DNA of 64,000 bases from Marivita sp046592965 (GTDB lineage: Bacteria > Pseudomonadota > Alphaproteobacteria > Rhodobacterales > Rhodobacteraceae), in the NCBI RefSeq assembly GCF_046592965.1, contig NZ_JBISBV010000006.1, forward strand, positions 62,001 to 126,000, in the 5' to 3' direction. The number at the start of each line of letters is the position of its first letter. Position 1 is the first letter of the stretch. The notes beneath the pieces were generated by a model. It searched no databases and was not told the DNA's origin. It worked only from the letters and a program-made list of their open reading frames with translations. A program made the position numbers and the translations under genes. Below are positions 7,546 through 16,305 of this stretch, piece by piece.

Positions 7546-8913
7546 CTATCCTGCGCCGAACACATCACCAACAAAACTCGCCAAAGCGTCGATTTCGGTG
7601 GCTTTGATCCCGCCTCGGGGCATTGATTTGCCCCCCTTTGGCACAATCGCGGCGGTAAAACCAAGTTTTTGCGCCTCTTTCAACCGATTTTCGGTCTGGC
7701 CCACCGGCCGGAGTGCGCCGGACAGGCTGATTTCACCGAACACCACCGTTTCGGCGGGCAGGGCCACATCTTCGCGCGCACTGAGCAAAGCGGCGGCGAC
7801 AGCCAGATCGGCCGCCGGTTCGCTGATCTTCATGCCCCCGGCGACGTTGAGATAAACGTCCATTCCGGCGAACGGGATGCCGCAGCGCGATTCCAGCACC
7901 GCGAGGATCATGGCCAGCCGTCCGCCATCCCAGCCCACCACCGTCCGGCGCGGCTGGCTGTGTGGTGTGGGGGCCACAAGCGCCTGAAATTCCACCAGAA
8001 CCGGACGCGTTCCCTCGATTCCGGCAAACACTGCCGATCCGGGCGTGGGATCTCCGCGCTCGGACAGGAACAGCGCCGAGGGGTTCGTCACCTGAGCGAG
8101 GCCCGCGCCTGTCATTTCGAACACCCCGATTTCATCGGCCGGACCAAAGCGGTTTTTCACCGCGCGCAGGATGCGAAACTGATGACCGCGCTCGCCTTCG
8201 AAATAGAGCACCGTGTCGACCATGTGTTCGACCACGCGGGGGCCCGCGATCTGGCCGTCCTTGGTGACGTGTCCGACCATCACGATGGAGGTGCCGCGCC
8301 GTTTGGCAAAGCTGGTCAACTCATGTGCGCAGGCGCGCACCTGCGCCACGCTCCCGGGGGCGCTCGTCACGTTGTCGGCCCACATGGTCTGGATCGAATC
8401 GATGATCGCCAGATCGGGCTTTTCCGCTTCAAGCGTCGTGAGGATATCGCGCAGGTTGGTTTCGGTGGCGAGTTTCACCGGCGCGTCGCGCAGCCCGAGC
8501 CGTTCCGCCCGCATGCGCACCTGCGCACTGGCTTCCTCGCCCGAGATGTAGACCACATTCAACCCCGACCGCCCGAAGGCCGCCGCCGCCTGCAACAGCA
8601 GGGTCGATTTGCCGATGCCGGGATCGCCGCCCACCAGAAGGGCAGAGGCCGGGACAAGCCCGCCGCCCAACACGCGGTCGAGTTCGTCAAGGCCCGAGAC
8701 CGTTCGTGGCGGCGGTGCTTCGGTGCCCGACAGATCGCCAAGCGCAAGCGCACGGCCCTTGGAGGCGCCCAGCGTCTTGGCGGCGGGGCCAGCGGACAGT
8801 GGCACGTCTTCGACGATCGAATTCCATTCGCCGCACGCGTCGCACCGTCCCGACCACTTGGTCGTTTTACTGCCGCAGGTCTGACAGACAAAGGATGCCG
8901 TTGATTTCGCCAT
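7546..8913 (-). CDS. radA: DNA repair protein RadA
   Basis: A 455-residue RecA-like helicase that processes recombination intermediates. Domains in order: a C4 zinc finger (CQTCG...CDACGEW) in the first 30 residues, a RecA-type ATPase with Walker A GGDPGIGKST, the RadA-specific KNRFG motif, and a C-terminal Lon-protease-like domain (PRGGIKATEIDALASF near the end). The start at 8913 is the ATG that begins the zinc-finger domain. It is followed by cvpA after a 32-bp gap. Confidence 0.95.
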   Translation of the reverse strand: MAKSTASFVCQTCGSKTTKWSGRCDACGEWNSIVEDVPLSAGPAAKTLGASKGRALALGDLSGTEAPPPRTVSGLDELDRVLGGGLVPASALLVGGDPGIGKSTLLLQAAAAFGRSGLNVVYISGEEASAQVRMRAERLGLRDAPVKLATETNLRDILTTLEAEKPDLAIIDSIQTMWADNVTSAPGSVAQVRACAHELTSFAKRRGTSIVMVGHVTKDGQIAGPRVVEHMVDTVLYFEGERGHQFRILRAVKNRFGPADEIGVFEMTGAGLAQVTNPSALFLSERGDPTPGSAVFAGIEGTRPVLVEFQALVAPTPHSQPRRTVVGWDGGRLAMILAVLESRCGIPFAGMDVYLNVAGGMKISEPAADLAVAAALLSAREDVALPAETVVFGEISLSGALRPVGQTENRLKEAQKLGFTAAIVPKGGKSMPRGGIKATEIDALASFVGDVFGAG

Positions 8914-8969
8914 GACGCCGCTTGTGGCGCAAGGCGCGCGGGGCTGCAAGCGGCGGCTTTTATTGGCGC

Positions 8970-9824
8970 CTATTCGGCAGCGCGCCGTGCGAGAAGGGCG
9001 ACGATACGGTTGTCGTCATAGTCGGGATATTGCGCCGCATCATCCCATTCCAGGGTTGCACCCTGCTGGGATGGTTCGGCCATTGGCATCGGGCGTGGCG
9101 GGGGTGTCGGACTGCCGCCGAGACTGTGCAACTCCGGCAGGAGGTCCGAAAGCTCTTCGCGCAGTCGCGTCAATTGCGCCTTGGCGACGCTTTCTTCCAA
9201 TTCGACCTTATCAACCCAAATCCTCATCTGAGTGGCTGTGGACTTGGCCTGCTCCAGACGGGTGTTGAAATCCTCGATCTCTTGCTGACGCTGGATCAGG
9301 AAATCGCGCGCCCGTGCGACGCTGCGATCGGAATAGGTCTGCGCGAGATCCCTCGAGATATGGCTCATCTGGCTGGCCACTTCGAGCACCGATGGCTCGA
9401 GTTCGGCCAGATCCGGGTGGTCGCGCAGAAAGGCCATGCGTTCACGGACCGAATCAAATTCCGAGCGCATGTTGAACACCCCGTCGCGGTCTGACGCGTG
9501 CGCCAGACGATAGGCGCGCGCCACATCCTCCATGGCGATTCGAAACCGTCGATGAGAATTTTCCAATGCCATGATCCGGGCGTTGGACGGGAGAAAGAAA
9601 CAGAGACCCACCATCAAGGCTGTCAGCCCGACCTGTACCAGAATTCCCGCTTTCGGATAGGCGACACCCCCAAATGTTGTGGTCATCTCGAGCCACGGGG
9701 CGTATCCGAATGCGCAGGCCAAGGTGTATCCGAGCAGCCCCAGCCCAAGCCCGGCGAGCAACCAGAACATCAGCCGTTGCATCAGCCAAGCCGTCACAAT
9801 CGCGAAAGAACGCATCGCAGCCAT
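8970..9824 (-). CDS. Membrane protein with coiled-coil cytoplasmic domain, function unknown
   Basis: About 284 residues. Two hydrophobic segments occur near the N-terminus (WLMQRLMFWLLAGLGLGLLG and AGILVQVGLTALMVGLCFFL). A long charged helical region follows (about residues 85-235, with ARDFLIQRQQEIEDFNTRLE), then a Pro-rich linker (GGSPTPPPRPMPM) and an acidic tail. I do not recognise a catalytic motif. Roseobacter genomes often label similar proteins 'DNA repair protein', probably by proximity to radA; nothing in the sequence supports that. The ATG at 9824 is chosen because GGGGGA lies 9 bases upstream. An in-frame ATG at 9944 would add 40 residues but lacks a ribosome binding site. Confidence 0.7.
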   Translation of the reverse strand: MAAMRSFAIVTAWLMQRLMFWLLAGLGLGLLGYTLACAFGYAPWLEMTTTFGGVAYPKAGILVQVGLTALMVGLCFFLPSNARIMALENSHRRFRIAMEDVARAYRLAHASDRDGVFNMRSEFDSVRERMAFLRDHPDLAELEPSVLEVASQMSHISRDLAQTYSDRSVARARDFLIQRQQEIEDFNTRLEQAKSTATQMRIWVDKVELEESVAKAQLTRLREELSDLLPELHSLGGSPTPPPRPMPMAEPSQQGATLEWDDAAQYPDYDDNRIVALLARRAAE

Positions 9825-10014
9825 CGTAGAAATCCCCCAAACACCGTGTAACCCACTGGCAGCATCGGCAACTTTACGCCGATAGGGCAAAGTCACATAC
9901 TGTTTTTTAACGATTTTTCCGACAGCACCGAAAAATGTGTTCATTCGGCAGTGTTTTGTAAGATTGTTTCGCTCGTCGGATCGCTGGCGGTGTGCGGTGT
10001 GTCGTGAACCGCCT
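9825..10014. other. 190-bp AT-richer intergenic region
   Basis: This is the leader of the preceding minus-strand gene. It is visibly less GC-rich than its surroundings and contains the inverted repeat ATTTTTC (9913-9919) / GAAAAAT (9930-9936). No gene is seen. It probably holds the promoter for the membrane/coiled-coil protein. Confidence 0.5.
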
Positions 10015-10401
10015 TCAGAGGCGAGTCGCAACCCAGAGGCCAAGAAACGCTATCACGCCAACCGCGTGCGCACTGTCGATCCAGCGCCAGCGTCGTGACG
10101 GGATCAACAGGCTGGTGGCAAAGACCGCCGATGCGACAAGCGGCATGATCGTGCCGCCACCAGAGGCCAGAAGGCGCGCTGCCATTGGATAGAGCGGGCT
10201 GGATTGCAGGTTCAGCGCTGGCGCGAAACTCGTCAGGATCGCAGCGAGGCATAGGCACAGAGCCAAGGCCGCAGGTATGCGCGCGGGCCCCTGACCGACG
10301 ATCAGACGCAGCAATGCCAGCAGCCCCAACACTTCGAAAAAGACGAACCGCTGGATGAAGATGAATGACAGCAGCAACGGCGAGGGGTCAAATAGCGTCA
10401 T
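10015..10401 (-). CDS. Small integral membrane protein, function unknown
   Basis: A 128-residue protein with four likely membrane segments (LLLSFIFIQRFVFFEVLGLL, IPAALALCLCLAAILTSF, TIMPLVASAVFATSLLI and AHAVGVIAFLGLWVATRL) and no recognisable motif. It begins 25 bases after the alr stop on the same strand, so it is probably co-transcribed with alr. The function is unknown. Confidence 0.65.
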   Translation of the reverse strand: MTLFDPSPLLLSFIFIQRFVFFEVLGLLALLRLIVGQGPARIPAALALCLCLAAILTSFAPALNLQSSPLYPMAARLLASGGGTIMPLVASAVFATSLLIPSRRWRWIDSAHAVGVIAFLGLWVATRL

Positions 10402-10426
10402 GTGTCAGCTTGCCTGCGGGCGACGG

Positions 10427-11464
10427 TCACGCGCCGACATAGCGCCGATGATAGCGCGCCCCGAGCGAGGTGAGGATTTCATAGCCGATCGTGCCTGCGG
10501 CGTTTGCCAAGGTGTCGATGGATTGATGTGCGCCCAAAAGCTCGACAGTGTCGGGCATGTCCTTGACGGCGCTCACATCGACGCCGATCAGGTCCATCGA
10601 GATGCGCCCGGCAATCTTGCAGCGGGTTTCGCCGGCCCAGACAGAGGCCTTCGGCCCCATCGCGCGCAGGATTCCATCGGCGTAACCGGCGGCAATCGTG
10701 GCGATGCGCCCCGGAACCCGCGCGACCCATGCGTTGCCATAACCAACCGACTCGCCCGGATTGACGTCGCGCACCTGAATCACCGGAATCGACAGAGCGG
10801 CGACGGGCAGCGCGTCCACGAAAGGCAGGCCGCCATACAGACCGATGCCGGGCCGCGTCATCTCGAAGTGATAGTCGCTGCCAAGCAGGATGCCGCCAGT
10901 GGCCGACAAGGATCGCGGCGCGTCTATGCCGTCGGTCATCTGACGAAAGGTCTGAAGCTGGAAGGCATTCATCCCGTGCGAGGGTGTGTCCGCGCAGGCG
11001 AGATGGCTCATGACGAGAACAGGCTTCTGGCTCAGCGCGATCTCGCGCAGCGCCGCCCATTCGCCGGGCTCCATGCCAAGGCGATTCATGCCTGAATCAA
11101 GCTGGATGCCAAAGGAACGGCCGGGCAACGATTCGACATGGCGCAGCATCTGGTCGATGGAATTGATCATAGGAACCAGATCGGCGTCGCGCAGCAGCGC
11201 CGCGTCGCCACTCATGTGGCCACCGAACACGCAAATCGTCGGACCCGGACCCAGAGCGTCGCGCAAGGCCACGCCTTCTTCGGCAAGGGCGACGAAAAAC
11301 GTCCGCGCGCCAGCGCCGGCCAATGCGCGGGAAACCTCAGCCGCGCCCAGACCATAGGCATCCGCCTTGACGACAGCGGCGGTTTCGCCGGTGTTCATCG
11401 CCGCGAGGGCGCGCCAGTTCGTGCAGACCGCACCAAGATCGATTGTAAGTTCAGACCGAGCCAT
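10427..11464 (-). CDS. alr: Alanine racemase
   Basis: A 345-residue PLP enzyme converting L- to D-alanine for peptidoglycan. Lys33 in VVKADAYGLG is the PLP Schiff-base lysine, and SVGYGNAW contains the second catalytic base, Tyr. RISMDLIGVDVS matches the C-terminal domain signature. The start at 11464 is the ATG giving the family N-terminus (MARSELTIDL). The divergent neighbour is cobT, with a shared upstream region of about 120 bp. Confidence 0.95.
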   Translation of the reverse strand: MARSELTIDLGAVCTNWRALAAMNTGETAAVVKADAYGLGAAEVSRALAGAGARTFFVALAEEGVALRDALGPGPTICVFGGHMSGDAALLRDADLVPMINSIDQMLRHVESLPGRSFGIQLDSGMNRLGMEPGEWAALREIALSQKPVLVMSHLACADTPSHGMNAFQLQTFRQMTDGIDAPRSLSATGGILLGSDYHFEMTRPGIGLYGGLPFVDALPVAALSIPVIQVRDVNPGESVGYGNAWVARVPGRIATIAAGYADGILRAMGPKASVWAGETRCKIAGRISMDLIGVDVSAVKDMPDTVELLGAHQSIDTLANAAGTIGYEILTSLGARYHRRYVGA

Positions 11465-11585
11465 GCGCGGCTCTTTGCCCTGTTTGGACGGTGGGTCAAG
11501 CACGAAAACCCAAGGCGGCTCATTTCCCCGCTGCATGGGTCGTTTTGGCGTTGTGGCACATCTTTTGCAAAGCTAGGCAGGCGGC

Positions 11586-12593
11586 ATGACACAGCCTGAC
11601 TTTGAAATCGCCCTGAGGGCCAAGATCGACAACAAGACCAAACCCCTGGGGGCACTTGGGCGGCTCGAGTCGCTGGCCGCACAGGTGGCGCGTCTGCAAG
11701 GCACGCTCAGCCCGACAATGCAAAGCTGCCAGCTCACGATCTTTGCTGCCGATCACGGCATCGCGCAGTCTGGCGTGTCGGCGTACCCGTCCGAAGTGAC
11801 GCGGCAAATGGTGCTCAACTTTGCCTCTGGCGGGGCGGCTGCCAATATCTTTTGCGCTGTCAACGATGTCGCGCTCCGCGTCGTGAATGCGGGCGTGTTG
11901 GGTGGGGCGTTCGGTTCGGGCGCGGTCCTTGATCGCCCGATTGCAGAGGGGACGGCCAACAGCTTGACCGGCCCGGCGATGACACATGCGCAGCGCGATG
12001 CGGCCCTGTCTCAGGGGCGCATTTTGGGCCAAGACGGAACGGCGGATGCCGTGGTGTTTGGCGAGATGGGCATCGGCAACAGCTCGTCCGCTACATTGAT
12101 CGCGCATTTCCTGACCGGGTTGGATGTGGCCTCTCTTGCGGGGCGCGGCACTGGGCTCGACGACGCGGGTTTGGCGGCAAAACGGAGCCTGCTGACAAAA
12201 GCCGCCGCGCGATGCCGTGGACTGAGCGATCCGGCAGAGGTTCTGGCCGAATATGGCGGATTTGAAATCGCCATGATCGTCGGCGCGATCCTGGCTGCGG
12301 CCGAGTCTCGCCGGATCGTGCTGATCGATGGATTCATCGCGAGCGCCGCAGCTCTCATCGCCGTTCGCATGCAGCCCGAAACGCGCAAAGCGATGGTGTT
12401 TGCGCACAGGTCAACCGAACCCGGACACGGCGCGATCCTGACGGCGCTCAAGGCCGATCCGCTGCTTGATCTCGGCTTGCGCCTGGGTGAGGGCACCGGC
12501 GCCGTGCTGGCCTGGCCGCTCTTGAAATCTGCGGTGGCGATGCTCAACGATATGGCGAGTTTCGAAACTGCGGGCGTTTCAGGCAAAGCATGA
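11586..12593 (+). CDS. cobT: Nicotinate-nucleotide--dimethylbenzimidazole phosphoribosyltransferase
   Basis: A 335-residue enzyme that makes alpha-ribazole phosphate, the lower ligand of cobalamin. Signatures are the N-terminal IDNKTKPLGALGRLE, IFAADHGIAQSGVSAYP, and GEMGIGNSSSATLI containing the region of the catalytic Glu. It is the first gene of cobT-cobS-cobC, with a 4-base ATGA overlap into cobS. Confidence 0.95.
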   Translation: MTQPDFEIALRAKIDNKTKPLGALGRLESLAAQVARLQGTLSPTMQSCQLTIFAADHGIAQSGVSAYPSEVTRQMVLNFASGGAAANIFCAVNDVALRVVNAGVLGGAFGSGAVLDRPIAEGTANSLTGPAMTHAQRDAALSQGRILGQDGTADAVVFGEMGIGNSSSATLIAHFLTGLDVASLAGRGTGLDDAGLAAKRSLLTKAAARCRGLSDPAEVLAEYGGFEIAMIVGAILAAAESRRIVLIDGFIASAAALIAVRMQPETRKAMVFAHRSTEPGHGAILTALKADPLLDLGLRLGEGTGAVLAWPLLKSAVAMLNDMASFETAGVSGKA

Positions 12594-13357
12594 GTGAACG
12601 CGGTGTCTCCGAATGGCAGGTCTTTCTGCTGGCGGTTCAGTTTCTGACGCGGCTGCCGGTGCCGCGCGATCTGCCGTTTTCCGACGATCTGCTCATCCGC
12701 GCGACGCGATATTATCCGTTGGTCGGCGGCGTCGTCGGCGCGATTGGCGCGCTCGTTCTGCTCCTCATGTCACAGGCGGTGACGATGCCGGTCGCCGTTC
12801 TGCTGTCCATCGCCGCGACGGTGTTTGCCACAGGAGCGTTTCACGAAGACGGACTGGCCGACGCCGCGGATGGGCTTGGAGGTGGGCTGACCCGCGAGCG
12901 CGCTTTGGACATCATGCGCGACAGCCGGATCGGAACATACGGAACGGTGACGCTCGGGCTGGTCTTGGCGCTGAAAGCCGCGGTTCTTGCCAGTTTTACC
13001 GCCGCCGACGCGGCGATGGCCGTTCTGGTGATGCATATGATCAGCCGGATGGCCGCGGTGAGCGTGATCGCAACGCATGATTACGCCCGCGACGTTGGCG
13101 CGAAGTTTGTCGCGCCCACGGTGTCCCGTGACGGCTTTCGCTTTGCGCTGCTCACAACCGCAGTGCCTGTTCTGGCTGCGATGCTGTGGTTCGGGATCGG
13201 AGCGACGTTCATGGCACTGCTCGTCGCAGTTCTGGCAGCTGGCGTATTCCGCCACATCTTCATGCGCAAGCTGCAAGGCTACACTGGTGACTGCCTTGGC
13301 GCGGTGCAGCAGTTCAGCGAATTGGGCTTGTATCTCGGGCTTGCGATATGGCTTTGA
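12590..13357 (+). CDS. cobS: Adenosylcobinamide-GDP ribazoletransferase (cobalamin synthase)
   Basis: A 255-residue polytopic membrane enzyme joining adenosylcobinamide-GDP to alpha-ribazole (phosphate). The family motif FLTRLPVPRDLPF is near residue 18, and the metal-binding FHEDGLADAADGLGGG at about 84-99. Several hydrophobic helices follow. It overlaps cobT by 4 bases and cobC by 10 bases, so translation is likely coupled. Confidence 0.95.
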   Translation: MSERGVSEWQVFLLAVQFLTRLPVPRDLPFSDDLLIRATRYYPLVGGVVGAIGALVLLLMSQAVTMPVAVLLSIAATVFATGAFHEDGLADAADGLGGGLTRERALDIMRDSRIGTYGTVTLGLVLALKAAVLASFTAADAAMAVLVMHMISRMAAVSVIATHDYARDVGAKFVAPTVSRDGFRFALLTTAVPVLAAMLWFGIGATFMALLVAVLAAGVFRHIFMRKLQGYTGDCLGAVQQFSELGLYLGLAIWL

Positions 13358-13854
13358 CCCTGGTGCGCCACACCACGCCGGCGGTTGCGGCAGGCACATG
13401 CTACGGGCGCACCGATCTTGCCCTGGCCGACAGTTTCGAAGACGAGGCGGACAGGGTTCTGCAAACCCTCCCGAGCGCCACGGTCGTGCTGACGTCACCA
13501 TTGCAGCGCTGCACAAGGCTGGCACGTCGAATTTCAGATCATGCAGAACTTGAGCTTCGCCCGTCAAGCGGCTGGATTGAAATGGATTTTGGTGCATGGG
13601 AGGGCGTGCCTTGGGCGGATATTCCCCGCGACAGCCTCGACGCATGGGCGGCTGATTTCGACCATTTCAACGATCACGGCGGCGAGAGTGTGGCCATGCT
13701 CGAACGCCGCGTGAGAGCCGCTTTGACGGCAGCGCCGCCCAACGCCATCGTCGTCACCCATGCAGGATGCATCAAGGCGGCCTGTGCGATTTACGGCCTT
13801 CATCAAGGTTGGAACACCGAGACGGTGTTCGGCGGGTCGGTCACGCTCGACTGA
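13348..13854 (+). CDS. cobC: Histidine-phosphatase family protein, probable alpha-ribazole phosphatase
   Basis: A 168-residue histidine phosphatase. The LVRHTTP motif at residues 5-11 holds the phosphorylated His, TSPLQRCTRLA follows, and VVTHAGCIKA carries the second His. The family is broad (phosphoglycerate mutase-like). The assignment to alpha-ribazole-5'-phosphate dephosphorylation rests on its place as third gene of the cobT-cobS unit and on the CYGRTDLAL segment typical of CobC. Confidence 0.82.
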   Translation: MALTLVRHTTPAVAAGTCYGRTDLALADSFEDEADRVLQTLPSATVVLTSPLQRCTRLARRISDHAELELRPSSGWIEMDFGAWEGVPWADIPRDSLDAWAADFDHFNDHGGESVAMLERRVRAALTAAPPNAIVVTHAGCIKAACAIYGLHQGWNTETVFGGSVTLD

Positions 13855-13863
13855 CCTTTTGCG

Positions 13864-15354
13864 CTACATCTCCTCGGCACCTTGCTGCCAGGGTTTGATC
13901 AGATTGCCAAAGCGGGTGAACCGGCCCTCGAAGCTCAGCTCGATCGTGCCGATGGGGCCGTGGCGCTGCTTGCCGATGACCACTTCGGCACGACCATGCA
14001 AACGCTCCATCTCGTCTTGCCAGGCGGCCATTTTCTCCAACTCGTGATCGCCGGGCTTTTCACGTTCCTTGTAGTATTCCTCGCGGAACACGAACATCAC
14101 CACATCCGCATCCTGCTCGATCGAGCCGGATTCACGCAGGTCGGACAATTGCGGGCGCTTGTCTTCGCGGTTTTCGACTTGGCGCGACAGCTGCGACAGG
14201 GCGATGACCGGAATATCCAGTTCCTTGGCGATGGCCTTGAGCCCTTGCGTGATCTCCGACACCTCGTTGACGCGGCTGTCCTTGGCGGTGGCGGGGCGGA
14301 CAAGCTGCAGGTAGTCGACCATTAGCACATCGAGCCCGTGCGTCCGCTTCAGGCGCCGTGCGCGCGCGGCAAGCTGGCTGATCGGCAGAGCGGGCGTGTC
14401 GTCGATGTAGAGCGGGCAGGCTTCGAGCGATTTGGCGGCGTCGACGAAGCGGCGGAACTCGGCCTCGGTCATGTCGCCGCGCCGGATCTGTTCCGACGGC
14501 ACTTCGGAGGCTTCCGACAGGATGCGCGCGGCCAGTTGTTCGGCGCTCATTTCCAACGAATAGAACCCAACGACGCCGCCTTCGACCGTGCCCTCGGTGC
14601 CGTCCGGGCGGGTGCCCTTGCGGTAGGCCTTGGCGATGTTGAATGCCACGTTTGTGGCCAGCGACGTCTTGCCCATCGAAGGACGACCGGCCAGGATCAG
14701 AAGGTCGGACTTGTGCAAACCGCCCAGTTTGCGGTCCATATCGACCAGCCCGGTCGAGATGCCGGCCAACCCGCCCTCGCGCTGATAGGCTGCGTTGGCC
14801 ACATTCACGGCGTCCGTTACCGCCTTGAGAAAGCTCTGAAATCCGCTCTCGCTCCGGCCTTGCTCGGCGAGTTTGTAGAGCGCCTGTTCGGCTTCGACAA
14901 TCTGTTCGCGCGGTTCCGATGCCACATCGACCTTCGCGGCCTTGCTCGAAATGTCGCGACCCAATGTGATCAGGTCGCGGCGCACGGCAAGATCGTAGAT
15001 CATCTGTGCATAGTCGCGCACCGCGAAAGAACTGATGGCCGCGCCGGCGAGGCGGGCGAGATAGGCCGGACCGCCCAGCTCTTTCAGCCCCTCGTCATCC
15101 TCCATGAATGCCTTCAGCGTCACTGGTGAGGCGAGGTTGTTCTTGGCGATACGCGCCGAGGCGATTTCGTAGATGCGCGCGTGAACGGGATCGTAAAAAT
15201 GCTGCGGCCCGATGATCGACGCGACACGGTCGAACACGTCGTTGTTTGTCAGAATCGCGCCCAGAAGCTGCTGCTCGGCTTCGACGGAATGGGGCATCGT
15301 CTCGGGACTCTGAATCTCCGCGCCGGTCGGATTGAATGCGGTGATTTCGTTCAT
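13864..15354 (-). CDS. dnaB: Replicative DNA helicase
   Basis: A 496-residue hexameric 5'-3' replication-fork helicase. The N-terminal domain begins with MPHSVEAEQQLLGAIL. The RecA-like C-terminal domain has Walker A AGRPSMGKTS, Walker B LDVLMVDYLQL and the sensor region ALSQLSRQVENREDKRPQLS. No intein or other insertion is present. The ATG at 15354 has GGGGA upstream. It ends 9 bp from cobC, convergently. Confidence 0.96.
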   Translation of the reverse strand: MNEITAFNPTGAEIQSPETMPHSVEAEQQLLGAILTNNDVFDRVASIIGPQHFYDPVHARIYEIASARIAKNNLASPVTLKAFMEDDEGLKELGGPAYLARLAGAAISSFAVRDYAQMIYDLAVRRDLITLGRDISSKAAKVDVASEPREQIVEAEQALYKLAEQGRSESGFQSFLKAVTDAVNVANAAYQREGGLAGISTGLVDMDRKLGGLHKSDLLILAGRPSMGKTSLATNVAFNIAKAYRKGTRPDGTEGTVEGGVVGFYSLEMSAEQLAARILSEASEVPSEQIRRGDMTEAEFRRFVDAAKSLEACPLYIDDTPALPISQLAARARRLKRTHGLDVLMVDYLQLVRPATAKDSRVNEVSEITQGLKAIAKELDIPVIALSQLSRQVENREDKRPQLSDLRESGSIEQDADVVMFVFREEYYKEREKPGDHELEKMAAWQDEMERLHGRAEVVIGKQRHGPIGTIELSFEGRFTRFGNLIKPWQQGAEEM

Positions 15355-15420
15355 GATGCTTCCCCTGCTGATCCGGACCCGAGGTAGCGAACTGCGCCGC
15401 AAAGGGCAAAATGTATATTC

Positions 15421-15429
15421 TGTGGATAA
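15421..15429 (-). promoter_or_regulatory. Perfect DnaA box in the dnaB leader
   Basis: TTATCCACA on the minus strand, 67 bp upstream of the dnaB start, is identical to the strongest DnaA box consensus. It could let the initiator DnaA tune dnaB transcription. It is a single 9-mer, so chance is possible. Confidence 0.5.
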
Positions 15430-15542
15430 GACGGGCACGCGGATCTATGGGCGTATATTGCGCCAAGAAGATGAGGCACGTCAACATGTGGTGGCGCGGA
15501 CGCATTTCTGTGTCGAAAGGGACACGCGGGAAGCAGCCGTCC

Positions 15543-15566
15543 ATCTGCGCGACATTTCGCGCAGAT
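15543..15566. other. Perfect 10-bp-stem hairpin between pyrE and dnaB
   Basis: Arms ATCTGCGCGA and TCGCGCAGAT with a CATT loop, 38 bp beyond the pyrE stop codon. No T run follows on the minus strand, so it is not a canonical terminator. It may stabilise the pyrE 3' end. The rest of the 249-bp gap to dnaB contains no gene. Confidence 0.55.
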
Positions 15567-15603
15567 CACCCGGTAAAGCAGATATTCCGATTCTCGAATG
15601 GCT

Positions 15604-16278
15604 TCAGGCGCGAGCGTCCTGCCATGCTCTTGGCGCGTTCAGGAACGCCTCGACCTCGCGCAGCGTGTCGTCATCAAACGCGTCCTGCGCGCGTGCTTCG
15701 GCCAGAACATCCCACCACGTACAAAGGTGGTGCAGCGTGACGCCGTGATCGCCCAGCGTCTTTTCGGTCTCGGGGAAAATGTCATAGTAGAAGATCACCG
15801 CCGTATGCGCGCAAGTTGCGCCGGTGTCGCGAATCGCATCCACGAAACTCAGCTTCGATCCGCCATCGGTCGTCAGATCCTCGACCAACAGCACGCGCTG
15901 GCCTTCGCTCATGTCGCCCTCGATCCGGGCGTTGCGGCCATAGCCCTTGGGCTTCTTGCGCACATAGGTCATCGGCAGGGCCATGCGTTCGGCCACCAGC
16001 GCGGCAAAGGGAATGCCAGCAGTCTCTCCGCCGGCGATGTTGTCGAAAGCCTCGAAGCCTGCATTGCGCATCACGGTCACGGTCAGGAAATCCATCAACG
16101 TGCTGCGGATGCGCGGATGCGAGATCAGTTTGCGGCAGTCGATATAGGTGGGCGAGGGCAGGCCGGAGGCCAATGTGAACGGCTCATCGGGACGGAAGTT
16201 CACCGCCTTGATTTCCAACAACATGCGCGCCGTCAGCCGGGCGATGTCTTTTTCTGTGGGGAAGGAAGAGGGGATCAT
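15604..16278 (-). CDS. pyrE: Orotate phosphoribosyltransferase
   Basis: A 224-residue enzyme converting orotate plus PRPP to OMP. The PRPP-binding motif is VLLVEDLTTDGGSK, with FTLASGLPSPTYIDCR near the N-terminus. Two adjacent ATGs exist; the second (16278) has the better spacing from AGGA. It lies 27 bp after pyrC on the same strand, forming a pyrC-pyrE pair. Confidence 0.94.
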   Translation of the reverse strand: MIPSSFPTEKDIARLTARMLLEIKAVNFRPDEPFTLASGLPSPTYIDCRKLISHPRIRSTLMDFLTVTVMRNAGFEAFDNIAGGETAGIPFAALVAERMALPMTYVRKKPKGYGRNARIEGDMSEGQRVLLVEDLTTDGGSKLSFVDAIRDTGATCAHTAVIFYYDIFPETEKTLGDHGVTLHHLCTWWDVLAEARAQDAFDDDTLREVEAFLNAPRAWQDARA

Positions 16279-16305
16279 CATCGGGTCCTGTCGCAAAAAT
16301 GGCCG

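Noticed and set aside
9825..9944. Longer start for the coiled-coil membrane protein at 9944
   Set aside because: The extra 40 codons lie in AT-richer sequence with no ribosome binding site, whereas the ATG at 9824 has a good one.
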